A stretch of 64,000 nucleotides of DNA, taken from positions 1-64,000 of the forward strand of contig JADKCK010000100.1 of the NCBI GenBank assembly GCA_016718845.1, given 5' to 3'. Source of the stretch: Sphingobacteriales bacterium (lineage in GTDB: Bacteria > Bacteroidota > Bacteroidia > Chitinophagales > UBA2359). Below are positions 17,601 to 27,104 of the stretch, piece by piece. Made by a program: the position numbers and the translations under genes. Positions within the stretch are counted from its first letter, which is position 1, and every line of letters starts with the position of its first letter. The notes under the pieces are model-generated. The model made no database searches. It saw only the letters and a program-made list of their open reading frames with translations, and was not told the origin of the DNA.

Positions 17601-18506
17601 GTAACAAATGCGGCGATAGTAAATGCCAGCCCTGCAACTACTACTACCTATACCGTTACCGTTACCAATGCCGCTAGTTGTACCACAACCGCAACCAGTT
17701 TAGTAACTGTGCAACCTGCCCTTAATGCCGTAGCATCGGCTACGCCAACAGCCGTATGTGCAGGTGGTAACTCGCAACTAAATGTAGCGGCAGGTAATAC
17801 AAGTGCCTACACAGTGGCATCGGCTACCTATGGTTTGCAACCTACAACTGGCTTTACGGCTGGTCCGTCGGGCGATGATGTATTAAGTGCTGCTATCCCA
17901 TTGCCATTTGCGTTTAATTATTTTGGCTCTGGTAAATCACAGATATTTATTAACACCAACGGGCAAATTGCTTTTGACTATACAGGTAGTGCGGCAGCAG
18001 CACAACGTACTGCACAAACCATACCCAGTGCCACACTACCCAACGACAATATCAGCCTTTGTTGGGCAGACTTAAACGCTGTTGCGGGACAAATTACTTA
18101 CGGTACAGTAGGTAGTGCGCCTAACCGTATTTTTGTTGTTAATTATAATGCAGTGCCTTTTTTTAGTGGCGGAGGTGTTGTTTCTGGTCAAATACAATTG
18201 TACGAAACTACTCAACAGATACAAATTCATGTAAATACTGTAACGCTTAGTACTGCTTTAAAAACATTAGGCATAGAAAATAGTACAGGTACTATTGGTT
18301 ATGCTGGCACCGGACGCAATAATGCGAATTGGTTAGTAGGTACCCCAGAAGCATGGAGTTTCACCCCATCGGGAGGTACATTAAGTTATGCTTGGGACGA
18401 AAGCCCTGCTAGCCCTACTACCTTATCGGCTACCAATATTGCCATCCGTTGGCAAGCGGTATTACGGTGGCTAAAACCTATACCGTTACCGTTACCGAAG
18501 CAGTAA
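14700..18506 (+). CDS. Giant adhesin, N-terminal segment: signal, nidogen-like sandwich, beta-helix, Ig-like modules
   Basis: 1268 codons. Residues 1-82 form an unusually long leader with two hydrophobic stretches (about 25-46 and 60-78), the second ending LQTLQAQ, a plausible cleavage site. Residues about 100-295 form a sandwich (LPFSVNFGGTAYSNFQVSTD ... FWYGNRTGAL) seen again several times in this locus. Residues about 300-830 (15600-17190) form a right-handed beta-helix (GTYANIKGAFADINQRGI, closing with NFDIGADEIQAC). PKD/Ig-like modules follow, then a second sandwich (IPLPFAFNYFGSGKSQIFIN, GIENSTGTIGYAGTGRNN). The frame breaks at about 18444, where GCCATCCG stands for GCCAATCCG judging from the paralogous ATTGCCAACCC at about 46723; the last ~20 residues here are out of frame. 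Confidence 0.9.
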   Translation: MKNFITLLSKGVPNPRGITRAKKSMWLTLVSMLGFLAFGTQGVLTPFSNATKQRTNNGWRLASILLALVLALAGSLQTLQAQNYQLSYFTGTYTPITGTPSGTTGDGTISGNFLLPFSVNFGGTAYSNFQVSTDGWVTLNTGTLATNSAANLNLFNTTAPNVTIAPWMDDLHTAPTGGPVGDISYTTTGTSPNQVLTIQYNNYPSYFTGTTVAINFQVKIYETTNVIEFWYGNRTGALSGASPSESASVGIEWGAGGLNNFIDGSSGSRTVGNGFLNSIQFPTGNNIRYTPIAVALTPLAAGTYTVGSGGTYANIKGAFADINQRGIAGAITLTLLDATNTVAQGNFFPLILDATVGTSATNTITINGGGTATISYSGGTGSAVAGSATTTSTTLVANTAEPMMLLAGTDYVSILNTNFVQTASPYLTPARLDRGILLTNLSTTNGATNNLIQGVNITMDRAGTTTVGLAQAIPFVPASALGANSNNKYYNFSIKNSYAGVLLTGNATIPDLANEVGTTACGTYNTIGDPAVPNDIGNGTTLTFGVRATNQSGVKIFNNAITNITNTSTTAIDGIFLDNSTIVAASSAGTCEIYGNKISNMFGNNAASARVIGIRANLNANATSSSRVYNNWVSALNSISTVTTSRRIVGIMAQESGAGAGAVHNIDFNNVSLAPAGIACPNACFEIGSASTGATINVRNNVFSNTTAAQTGLAKHYCWASTGATNKGGAGSISNYNNLWVANANGFVGLIGTDATALSDWQAALPASDANSISVDPLFSNANTDLHVSAPGLNGGGNNTGIAWVTNDIDCETRPLPAATNFDIGADEIQACVAAAGGTITPSTATRCSGQTYAMASVGAEVGAGITYQWEISATGGGAGFAPVSGGSGATTTAYTTAALAAGTYYYRLNVTCNAGPVTGYSNELTVTVNASPVVTVNNGSVCSGTPAVLTATGGGTYAWSPATGLDVTNAAIVNASPATTTTYTVTVTNAASCTTTATSLVTVQPALNAVASATPTAVCAGGNSQLNVAAGNTSAYTVASATYGLQPTTGFTAGPSGDDVLSAAIPLPFAFNYFGSGKSQIFINTNGQIAFDYTGSAAAAQRTAQTIPSATLPNDNISLCWADLNAVAGQITYGTVGSAPNRIFVVNYNAVPFFSGGGVVSGQIQLYETTQQIQIHVNTVTLSTALKTLGIENSTGTIGYAGTGRNNANWLVGTPEAWSFTPSGGTLSYAWDESPASPTTLSATNIAIRWQAVLRWLKPIPLPLPKQ

Positions 18507-21500
18507 GTGGTTGTACTAAAACAGCTACTGTTAGTGTATCTGCTGGCAATCCTTTAACGGCTACGCCTACAGCTACACCTGCTACTATCTGCGTGGGTCA
18601 AAGTAGCACTTTGGCTGCGGTGGCTGCGGGTGGCGGTCTTCCATATACCTATTTGTGGGACGACCCCGCTGCATCTACAACAGCTACCATCTCGGTTAGC
18701 CCTGCAAGCAATACCATCTACAACGTAACAGTAAGCGATGTTTGCGGTGCTTCAACAACGGCTTCAATAACCGTAACGGTCAACACCCCACCATCGGCAG
18801 CTATTACAGCTAACCCTTCAAATGCAACTATTTGCGGCACTGGAAGTGTTGCACTAAGTGTGGCTGCCGGAGAAACGTCTTACGCATGGTTGCCAACCAC
18901 CAACTTATCGCCTACCAATGCGGCAAGCGTTACGGCAAGCCCTACGGCTACTACCACCTATACGGTTACAGTAACAGCCGCTAATACTTGTACAGCAACA
19001 GCCTCGCAAACAGTAACAGTTGTGGCTGCTCCTGTCATATCTTCGGTAACAGCTACCCCCACTTCGGTGTGTGTTGGCGGTACGTCGCAATTGCAGGTTA
19101 ACCTGCCTGCTCCGTCTGCTTATTGCGCTACCAGCTACTCAACTGGTACTAGTTTTGGTGACTTCCTTAGTTCGGTATCTATATTGGGAACTTCACTGAG
19201 CAATGCAACAGGTGCCTCGGCAAGTCCTTTTTACACACTCTTCCCTGCCAGCGGTTCTACCACGGCAACCCTTGCAGCAAATACACCTTATACGTTGCAG
19301 GCTATTGCCGGCACCTGGACTAGCAATGATGTGGCTGTATGGATAGACTACAACCAGGATGGCGTATTTCAGGAGCCCGGCGAAAAATTAGGACAGGTGG
19401 ACAACTTCGGTGCTAGCCCTACGGTGGCAAGCATTAGTTTCACCGTGCCTTTAACGGCGCTGAACGGCACTACCCGCATGCGTGTTCGTGAAGCTGATCA
19501 GGGCACTACAAATGGAATGTCTGCATGTGGTGCGCTCTCATTTGGTGAGGTAGAAGATTATAACATTACCATTACTGGCGGTATAAATTCTGCCACCTAC
19601 GCATGGAGCCCAGCGGCAGGTTTAACCCCCGATGCCACTAGTGCATCGGTTACAACGCCTGCTTTAAGTGCTAATACCACCTATACCGTAACTGTTACAA
19701 ACGCAGCGGGTTGTACGGCTACAGGCAGTGTAACTGTAACCGCAGCACCTTTAGCGGTTGCGCCAACGGCTAATTTAGCTACTATTTGTGCGGGTGCATC
19801 AAGCACATTAAGCGCAGGTGCAACAGGTGGCGGCGCTCCCTATACTTATGTATGGAATGATGGTGTAAGCGATTTCTCAACAGCCGCAAGTCCGTCTGTG
19901 TCGCCCGCTACTACTACTACCTATAGTGTAACCGTTACCGATAGCTGCTCGCCCTCAGGAACAGCCACAGGCACGGTTACCATAACAGTTAATCCCACGC
20001 CAACAGCAAGTGCAGGTAACAGCAGCCCTGTTTGCGTAGGCTCGGCATTAAACCTAACATCAACTACCGATATAGGTACTACTTTTGCTTGGGCAGGTCC
20101 AAATACGTTTAGTTCTGCTTTGCAAAACCCAACTATAGCATCAGCAACTACTGGTGCAGCAGGTACTTACACCGTTACGGTAACTTTGGGTACTTGCTCG
20201 GCAACGGCTACTACAACGGTGGTGGTAAACCCCGTATTTTACACTAGTGGTGCCACTGCAAACCCCACTGTGGTGTGTGCTAATGGTACATCTACGCTCA
20301 ACGTTAGTGCAGGTAATACTACTGCTTACGCTCTAAGTAGTACCACCTTTGGATTGTTAAGTGGTACCGGTACTACTGCTGTAACTGGCGATGATGTGGT
20401 GGGAGCGGCTATTACCCTTCCTTTCGCATTCAACTTCTTTGGTACTACCTACACTACTATATTCCCTTACTCTAATGGTTTTATACAATTAGGAACTAAT
20501 TCGAACAGTACGGGCACTTATGGTGCTACTATTCCAACAGCAGCTGCGCCCCAAACTATTATAGCTGGTTTGCAAGACGACTTGAATGTAACGGGCGGTG
20601 GTACTTGTACCTATTTTACCGTAGGCAGTGCCCCCAACCGCGTATTTGTAGTAAGCTGGAACAACGTGAAGTTCTACAATACTGCTGCTAATAACGGCAA
20701 TGCCACCTTCCAGATACAATTGTTTGAAAGCGACATGCACGCAGAAGTGCATATAGCCGAAGCCACCGACCCGGTAGCCAGTTCCAAAGTAGTTGGTATT
20801 GAAAACCAAGCTGGTACATTAGGCTATAGCCCAGTTGGACGCAACTTTGCCACTTTCGATGTAGCATCTACCTCGCCCGAGGCATGGGCTTTCCGTCCTA
20901 GTGGTGGAACATACACATACGCATGGGATCCTTCTGCTGATGTGGTGTCGCCCAATGCTGCTAGCACAGCCACTAATGCTATTGCTGCAACTACTACCTA
21001 TACCGTAACCATAACCGATTCGGCTACAGGTTGTACTGCCACCTCTACAGTTACTGTAAACGTTCCTACCATTACAGCCGCCAACAATGGTCCGGTTTGT
21101 GTAGGCAGCCCAATCAACTTTACAGCTACCCCAGCAGGTGCAACTTCTTATGCATGGGCAGGTCCTGGTACACTAACAAACGGCACAACGGCTACCCCAT
21201 CAATAGCAAGTGCTGTTGTAGGCGATGCAGGCGTGTATACCGTTACTGTAACAAGTGCTGCAACACCCATAACAGGTTGTACCGCTACTACTACTGTGGT
21301 AGTTAATGCCGTACTTATTGCACCAACCTTAGCAGGTACCACTTATTGTGTAGGCTCAACAGCCACCGCCCTAGATGCCACTACAGCAGGTGCAACAGCT
21401 TATTTGTGGAGTGATGGCAGCACCAATGCTACTTTAACGCCATCAACGGCAAGTGCAGGTACAACTACCTACACCGTTACAGTAACGGCTCCAACGGGCT

Positions 21501-23362
21501 GTACCGATGTAACAGCTACTGCTACCATAGTGGTAAACACACCTATCACAGCACCAACCTTAACAGGTGCGGACTATTGTGTAGGCTCAACAGCCACCAA
21601 TTTAGATGCTACTACAGCAGGAGCTTTAGGCTATTTGTGGAGTGATGCTAGCACCAATGCTACCTTAACACCATCAACAGCAAGTGCAGGAACAACTACC
21701 TATACCGTTACTGTAACGGCTCCAACGGGCTGTACAGATGTAACAGCAACAGCAACAGTAATTATTTACGACCCAATTGTTGCACCAACCCTATCGGGTG
21801 CCACCTATTGTGTAGGCTCAACAGCCACCGCCTTAAATGCTACTACAGCAGGTGCAACGGGCTATTTGTGGAGTACTACTGCCACAACTGCAACACTTAC
21901 TCCATCAACAGCAAGTGCAGGTAGCACTACTTATACCGTAACGGTATCTGCCCCAGCTAACTGTCCGTCAGTAACCGCATCGGCAACGGTGTTGGTTAAT
22001 ACACCTATCACTGCACCAACCCTATCAGGCGCTACCTATTGTGTAGGTGCTACGGCTACAGCCTTAGATGCCACTACTACTGGAGCAGTAGGCTATTTGT
22101 GGAGCGATGCTAGCACCAATGCTACATTAACACCATCAACAGCAAGTGCAGGTAGCACTACCTACGCCGTTACCGTAACTGCCCCAACGGGTTGTACCGA
22201 TGTAACCGCATCGGCTACTGTAGTAGTTAATGCACCCATTACAGCACCTACTTTAATAAGTACAGATTATTGTTTGGGCTCAACAGCTACTGCCTTAGAT
22301 GCCACCACAGCAGGTGCAACAGGCTATTTGTGGAGTACTACTGCCACAACTGCTAGCATCACTCCGTCAACAGCAAGTGCAGGTACAACTACCTACACTG
22401 TTACCGTAACGGCTCCAACGGGCTGTACCGATGTAACGGCAACAGCAGCAATTGTTGTTCATGCGTTACCTACAATAGCTTCTATCACCAATACACCAAC
22501 AGGTTGTTCAAGCCCATCGGGTACGGCAACTGTTACGCCAACAGGTGGTACGCCAAGTTATACCTATTTATGGTCCGACGGAGCCGCACAAACCAATGCT
22601 ACGGCAACAGGTTTAGCAGTAGGCAACTACGCCGTAACCGTCAGCGACGCTAACCTTTGTACTGCAACAGGCACTACTACCATATCGGCAGCAGGCGCAC
22701 CTATTGCCACAGCCACGCCAGCACCCGCTTCTCTAACCATCTGCCAAGGCGGAACAATTAGTGTAGCATTCAATGTAACAAATGCTTTGCCAGGCGAAAA
22801 ATTTGCTGTTTCGTTCAACATCGTATCTACAGCGGGTGCTATACCTTATGGTACATTAAATAACAATGCCTCTTTTACCGTAGGTCCGTTTACCGAAGGT
22901 GCTATATTTGCAGGCAACGTAACGCTACAAAATATTGTAATCACCAGCCAAACATCTAACTGTTCGGTGGCATTATCTGATATCAGCTTTACAGTTAATC
23001 CTAAACCCGTAGTAAGTATTCCTACTACTACTGTTTGCTTTGGTGCTACAAATGGTACTTTAACTGCCAACGTAACAAGTGCAGCAACGCCATTTACGTA
23101 TTTGTGGAATGCCCAAACTACTAACCCTGTTACTGGTTTAGCTGCGGGTACTTATACGGTAACTGTTACCAATGCCAACGGTTGTACCGGTACGGCTTCT
23201 GGCACAGTAACACAACCCGCCTCGGTATTATCGGCAGCACCTACCACCACTACTACTACTTGCAGTGGCAGCACAGGTACAGCTACAGCTAATGCAACCG
23301 GCGGCACAAGCCCCTATACGTATTTGTGGAGTAATAGCCAAACAACAGCTACTGCACGCTAG
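18449..23362 (+). CDS. Giant adhesin, second segment: Ig-like arrays, GEVED domain, 77-residue tandem modules, SprB repeats
   Basis: 1637 codons beginning at an artificial TTG directly after the frameshift. In order: Ig/PKD-like modules; a GEVED domain (19110-19575: VAVWIDYNQDGVFQEPGEK, TRMRVREADQG, SFGEVEDYNITI); more Ig-like modules; a nidogen-like sandwich (20300-20940: ITLPFAFNFFGTTYTTIFPY, GIENQAGTLGYSPVGRN); five tandem 77-residue modules (21310-22465: YCVGSTATALDATTAGA, TLTPSTASAGTTTYTVTVTA); and then SprB-type repeats (GGTPSYTYLWSDGA, ATGLAVGNYAVTVSDANLC). All are beta-rich stalk modules. The segment ends in TATAR* where LAAGTYTVTV is expected; 23345-23375 is garbled relative to sibling repeats. 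Confidence 0.88.
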   Translation: MASGITVAKTYTVTVTEAVSGCTKTATVSVSAGNPLTATPTATPATICVGQSSTLAAVAAGGGLPYTYLWDDPAASTTATISVSPASNTIYNVTVSDVCGASTTASITVTVNTPPSAAITANPSNATICGTGSVALSVAAGETSYAWLPTTNLSPTNAASVTASPTATTTYTVTVTAANTCTATASQTVTVVAAPVISSVTATPTSVCVGGTSQLQVNLPAPSAYCATSYSTGTSFGDFLSSVSILGTSLSNATGASASPFYTLFPASGSTTATLAANTPYTLQAIAGTWTSNDVAVWIDYNQDGVFQEPGEKLGQVDNFGASPTVASISFTVPLTALNGTTRMRVREADQGTTNGMSACGALSFGEVEDYNITITGGINSATYAWSPAAGLTPDATSASVTTPALSANTTYTVTVTNAAGCTATGSVTVTAAPLAVAPTANLATICAGASSTLSAGATGGGAPYTYVWNDGVSDFSTAASPSVSPATTTTYSVTVTDSCSPSGTATGTVTITVNPTPTASAGNSSPVCVGSALNLTSTTDIGTTFAWAGPNTFSSALQNPTIASATTGAAGTYTVTVTLGTCSATATTTVVVNPVFYTSGATANPTVVCANGTSTLNVSAGNTTAYALSSTTFGLLSGTGTTAVTGDDVVGAAITLPFAFNFFGTTYTTIFPYSNGFIQLGTNSNSTGTYGATIPTAAAPQTIIAGLQDDLNVTGGGTCTYFTVGSAPNRVFVVSWNNVKFYNTAANNGNATFQIQLFESDMHAEVHIAEATDPVASSKVVGIENQAGTLGYSPVGRNFATFDVASTSPEAWAFRPSGGTYTYAWDPSADVVSPNAASTATNAIAATTTYTVTITDSATGCTATSTVTVNVPTITAANNGPVCVGSPINFTATPAGATSYAWAGPGTLTNGTTATPSIASAVVGDAGVYTVTVTSAATPITGCTATTTVVVNAVLIAPTLAGTTYCVGSTATALDATTAGATAYLWSDGSTNATLTPSTASAGTTTYTVTVTAPTGCTDVTATATIVVNTPITAPTLTGADYCVGSTATNLDATTAGALGYLWSDASTNATLTPSTASAGTTTYTVTVTAPTGCTDVTATATVIIYDPIVAPTLSGATYCVGSTATALNATTAGATGYLWSTTATTATLTPSTASAGSTTYTVTVSAPANCPSVTASATVLVNTPITAPTLSGATYCVGATATALDATTTGAVGYLWSDASTNATLTPSTASAGSTTYAVTVTAPTGCTDVTASATVVVNAPITAPTLISTDYCLGSTATALDATTAGATGYLWSTTATTASITPSTASAGTTTYTVTVTAPTGCTDVTATAAIVVHALPTIASITNTPTGCSSPSGTATVTPTGGTPSYTYLWSDGAAQTNATATGLAVGNYAVTVSDANLCTATGTTTISAAGAPIATATPAPASLTICQGGTISVAFNVTNALPGEKFAVSFNIVSTAGAIPYGTLNNNASFTVGPFTEGAIFAGNVTLQNIVITSQTSNCSVALSDISFTVNPKPVVSIPTTTVCFGATNGTLTANVTSAATPFTYLWNAQTTNPVTGLAAGTYTVTVTNANGCTGTASGTVTQPASVLSAAPTTTTTTCSGSTGTATANATGGTSPYTYLWSNSQTTATAR
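21310..22465 (+). repeat. Five tandem 231-bp (77-codon) repeats in the giant adhesin
   Basis: The phrase TATTGTGTAGGCTC (Y-C-V-G-S) recurs at about 21343, 21574, 21805, 22036 and 22267, exactly 231 bp apart each time. The constant, frame-preserving length and the high DNA identity point to recent tandem expansion. Confidence 0.9.
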
Positions 23363-23541
23363 CAGCAGCTACCTATACCGTAACTGTAACCGATAACAAT
23401 GGTTGTACTACCTCGGCAACAGCCACTGTTGCTAGTAGCACTACACCGCCAGTAGCAACAGCCACCCCATCGGCAACAGCTATTTGTGCAGGTGGCAGCT
23501 TTAATGTTGCTTTTACCTCCGACCAAAACTTTAACGTTTCT

Positions 23542-23892
23542 ATGACGTTAAATTCAAGTGCTGGTTCGTTCTTATATGGTGCAAACAACAAAGCATCTGG
23601 CTTTACTACCCCTAACTTTACCGAAGGTGTATTGTTTGATGGTACCGTAACTATTACAGGTATTACCATTACCAGTGTATCAACAGGTTGTGTAACCACA
23701 CTTGCCGATATTACCGTAACCGTTAATCCTAAACCAACAGCTACTGTAACAGCTACACCTACTTGTTTTGGTGGCAGCAATGGTACCGCAACCGCTAACC
23801 CAGTTGGTGGCACATCGCCCTACAGCTATTTGTGGAACACCACAGGAACTACACAAACCATTACGGCATTAGCACCTGCACTTATTTTGTAA
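23542..23892 (+). CDS. Giant adhesin fragment: SprB-like module
   Basis: 116 codons in a third frame. TLNSSAGSFLYGANNKASG to TLADITVTVNPKPT repeats the module seen at 22740-23000 (FNIVSTAGAIPYGTLNNNAS), followed by an SprB repeat (PTCFGGSNGTATANPVGGTS). It ends where CCTGCACTT stands for an expected CCTGGCACTT (A-P-G-T-Y), a one-base loss near 23877. Confidence 0.6.
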   Translation: MTLNSSAGSFLYGANNKASGFTTPNFTEGVLFDGTVTITGITITSVSTGCVTTLADITVTVNPKPTATVTATPTCFGGSNGTATANPVGGTSPYSYLWNTTGTTQTITALAPALIL

Positions 23893-24701
23893 CCGTTAGC
23901 GATGCTAATGGCTGCTCGGCAACTGCCAATGGTAATGTAATACAAGGAGCCAGCCTAACGGCTAATTCTTCTACAACCAATGTAAGCTGTTTTGGTGGCA
24001 ACAATGGTAGTGGAACCGTAACACCAACAGGTGGTATTACACCATATACTTACCTTTGGAGTAGCGGACAAACTACTGACGCAGCTACTGGTTTAACCGC
24101 AGGTAGCTACTTAATAACAGTAACAGACGCAGCTACTTGTTCGGCTGTTGTAAATCTATCCGTAGGACAACCTACCTCAGCCTTGTCTGCTGGTACACCT
24201 ACTAGCACCCCACGTACTTGTGCGGCTGCCAATGGTACTGCAACGGTAACACCAGCAGGTGGCACAAGCCCATATACTTACCTATGGACAGGCGGACAAA
24301 CCACTGCTACTGCTACTGGTTTAACCAACACCAACTACAACGTAACAGTAACCGATGCCAACGGTTGTACGGCTGTAACTTTTGTTACAGTAGGTATTAC
24401 ACCTAACCCAACACCAGGAGCAAGCAATAGCAGCCCTGTTTGTGCAGGTATTGATATTACCTTAACTGCAACAGGTGGAACCTCTTATGCATGGAGCGGT
24501 CCAAGTGGCTATACAGCAACTGGTAGCCCAGCTACTATCACCAATCCAACAGCCGCCATGAACAACAACATCTATACCGTTACGGTAACAGATGCTAATG
24601 GTTGTACAGCAACTACTACTACACAAATTACGGTGTATCCGCTTCCTGTTGCCACGGCTGCCAATAGCGGTGTAGTGTGCCTGGTAGTGATATTACCTTA
24701 A
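23832..24701 (+). CDS. Giant adhesin fragment: SprB repeats and Ig-like module
   Basis: 289 codons; the first ~15 are out of frame. Three SprB-type repeats follow (VSCFGGNNGSGTVTPTGGIT, PYTYLWSSGQTTDAATGL, TAGSYLITVTDAATC), then an Ig-like module (NSSPVCAGIDITLTATGGTS, YAWSGPSGYTATGSPATITN). The end VVCLVVILP is VVCPGSDITL with one C missing near 24680. Confidence 0.65.
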   Translation: MEHHRNYTNHYGISTCTYFVTVSDANGCSATANGNVIQGASLTANSSTTNVSCFGGNNGSGTVTPTGGITPYTYLWSSGQTTDAATGLTAGSYLITVTDAATCSAVVNLSVGQPTSALSAGTPTSTPRTCAAANGTATVTPAGGTSPYTYLWTGGQTTATATGLTNTNYNVTVTDANGCTAVTFVTVGITPNPTPGASNSSPVCAGIDITLTATGGTSYAWSGPSGYTATGSPATITNPTAAMNNNIYTVTVTDANGCTATTTTQITVYPLPVATAANSGVVCLVVILP

Positions 24702-25152
24702 CCGCAACAGGCGGAACCAACTATGCTTGGAGTGGACCTAACGGCTATACTGCAATAGGTACTCCAGCTACCATTAGTGCTGTACTTTTGCACAAAATGG
24801 CGAAGTATATACCGTAACCGTAACCGATGGTAATAGCTGTACAAGAACAGCTACAACAACTATTGCGGTTAACCACAACCTATCGCACCAATTGTCACCG
24901 ACCGTGCCATTTGCTTAAACGAAGTATTAGGAGCAGGACAAGGCTTAACTGCCTCGTCGCCCGGCTTAACCTTCACTACTTCTACGGGTAGTATTACAGC
25001 TACAGGTACTGGTGGTGCTTCGTTTGGTACTGTTTATAACGCGCAAACGTGCCAATGAGTATCACCGTTCCAGCCCAGGTGCCGTTGGCGGTGCATACCC
25101 GTTGGAGCTCTAGTAACAGGTGTAACAGTAGGTATTACTTACACATCAATTA

Positions 25153-25416
25153 ATGGCTCGTGAGGGTGAATTGCGCACTCGTGTAACACCACCAGTTGGT
25201 TACAATGCTCAAGTAACCGATATTCAGCCTAAAACAGCTGCTAACGTAACGCCCGGAAGTGGCGGCGGTACTTTTACAGGTTTAATTGACCCTAATAGTA
25301 ACCCAACAACGCTCTACTGGCCTATGCCAACCCTGCGGGTACTCGGTTATTTGAATTCCGCGAAACATTTAATGATGGTGGAGATGCGGTACAAGATGCC
25401 ACCATTGATAACATAA
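25153..25416 (+). CDS. Giant adhesin fragment: P-domain-like module
   Basis: 87 codons. ELRTRVTPPVGYNAQVTDIQ to FTGLIDPNSNPTTLYW is in the proper frame. The rest continues in another frame as YANPAGTRLFEFRETFNDGG then DATIDNITITVNY, so a frameshift lies near 25318. Around it (24702-25152) further one-base losses leave no long frame, but IAPIVTDRAICLNEVLGAGQ and neighbouring pieces can be followed by eye. Confidence 0.45.
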   Translation: MAREGELRTRVTPPVGYNAQVTDIQPKTAANVTPGSGGGTFTGLIDPNSNPTTLYWPMPTLRVLGYLNSAKHLMMVEMRYKMPPLIT

Positions 25417-25697
25417 CCATTACCGTCAACTATTCGCAAACAGCTAATGCCGCCCTTACTTGGTGGAATGCCCCAACAGGCGGTACACAAATAGGTACAG
25501 GCACGCCATTTAACCCCACTACTATTCCAGTAGCATCGGGTGGTGTAGATATTAGCGTTATTGGCTCAACAACCTACTACGCACAAATTACTAGTTTAGC
25601 AACAGGTTGTATCAGCGACCGCGTTGCTGCCGTATTCACCGTCGACCCACCTGCTTCGGCAGATGCTGGTGCCGACATAGTTTGTGTTGATGGCACA

Positions 25698-26447
25698 TTG
25701 CCTATTAGTGTATCGGGCATATTTGGCGGAACCGCCAGCCCGGGTACTTGGACCACATCAGGTACGGGCACATTTAGCAATGTAGTAACAACAGGCACTA
25801 CCGTAACAGCCGACTACACCCCAGGTGCAGCCGACATTAACGCTACTTCTGTTAGCCTAATATTTACCACCGACGACCCAATAGGTGGTTGTGTATCGGC
25901 AACTGATAACTTAACTGTTAGCTTTATACCCGCTGCGCCTATTACTAATAGCTACACTACTTGCCCATTTGTGTCTCCACCAACTGGCGAAGGTTTAGCA
26001 GCAAGTTGTCCATCAAGTTTGCCTGCTATTCCAGGCCAGTCAACCGTGGTTGCCAATGGACCGATAGATGTAGAAACAGCAAGTAATATATTCTCTACCA
26101 CCACACTTAGCATACCCGTAACGGCTGCTTCGGTGCCTGCTAATGCCACTATAACAGGGGTAGTTGCCCGTGTTAGTTATACGGCATTTACTGCTTCTTG
26201 GACAGCTGACTTAACCGTGCGGGTAACTCCACCCGCTGCCACAGGTGCTGCTCGAACAAGCACCTCTATCACAGGCGAAACTACTGGTGCAGGCACCTTA
26301 ACCGATGCTCCTATTAACTTAGGTGCAGGAACATGGACACTAACACCTAGTAATGTACAAGGAAACTGGTTGTTTGAGTTTACAGACGAATTTAACGACA
26401 CTGTAATCCCTGATGAAACGGTTTGCCAACGTAAGTTTGGTGTTTAG
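25698..26447 (+). CDS. Giant adhesin fragment: PKD-like and P-domain-like modules
   Basis: 249 codons. A PKD-like module (GTASPGTWTTSGTGTFSNVV, VSLIFTTDDPIGGCVSATDN) is followed by a sandwich resembling proprotein-convertase P-domains (ATITGVVARVSYTAFTASWT, ADLTVRVTPPAATGAA, WLFEFTDEFNDT). The same pair recurs at 26650-27450. The end near 26440 is a frameshift. Confidence 0.6.
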   Translation: MPISVSGIFGGTASPGTWTTSGTGTFSNVVTTGTTVTADYTPGAADINATSVSLIFTTDDPIGGCVSATDNLTVSFIPAAPITNSYTTCPFVSPPTGEGLAASCPSSLPAIPGQSTVVANGPIDVETASNIFSTTTLSIPVTAASVPANATITGVVARVSYTAFTASWTADLTVRVTPPAATGAARTSTSITGETTGAGTLTDAPINLGAGTWTLTPSNVQGNWLFEFTDEFNDTVIPDETVCQRKFGV

Positions 26448-26474
26448 CTACACCACACCCGCTATTACCCCAAC

Positions 26475-27104
26475 TTGGTGGACTGCCTCAACAGGTGGCA
26501 CGCAAGTAGGTACAGGTGGCATATTCGACCCAACTGCGTTGCTCTACCCGACGGAGCCGATGTAACACAAGTAGGTACAACTACCTATTATGTACAATGT
26601 ACATCGCCAAATGGTTGTAACAGCATACGCACTGCCGCCGACTTTATCGTAGAAAGTGGCTTAGTGGTAGATGCAAGTGCCGACCAAAACTGCTTGCCAG
26701 ACAATACCACCTCTGTATCATTAACTGGTACAGTAAGTGGCTTAGGTGTAACAACAGGTACATGGAGTGGTGGTTTGGGTACATTTACTGATCCCACAAA
26801 CTTAACTACTACCTACAACCCAACACCCGTCGAAGTGCAAAATGGTTATGTAACACTTACCTTAACATCAGGCGACCCCGTTGGTCCTTGTGGTCCAGTA
26901 AGCGACCAAATTGTTATCACCTTACAACCACCCGTACCAACTGCCACCGATTATACCATCTGTCAGTTTGACGCAGTACCTGCCGGCGAAGGTTTAGATG
27001 CAAGTTGCTTCTCTCGTCCGCCAACACCTGCAGTTAGCGATAGTGTTTATTTAACAGGTTCGGGTGGTCATCAAGTTCTTACAACTTACTTTTGGAGCAC
27101 TTAA
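26475..27104 (+). CDS. Giant adhesin fragment: PKD-like module
   Basis: 209 codons. After ~25 out-of-frame residues it reads DVTQVGTTTYYVQCTSPNGC, then a PKD-like module (VSGLGVTTGTWSGGLGTFTD, YVTLTLTSGDPVGPCGPVSD), then the start of the next P-domain-like module (CQFDAVPAGEGLDASCFS, paralogous to CPFVSPPTGEGLAASCPS at 25960). Confidence 0.6.
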   Translation: MVDCLNRWHASRYRWHIRPNCVALPDGADVTQVGTTTYYVQCTSPNGCNSIRTAADFIVESGLVVDASADQNCLPDNTTSVSLTGTVSGLGVTTGTWSGGLGTFTDPTNLTTTYNPTPVEVQNGYVTLTLTSGDPVGPCGPVSDQIVITLQPPVPTATDYTICQFDAVPAGEGLDASCFSRPPTPAVSDSVYLTGSGGHQVLTTYFWST

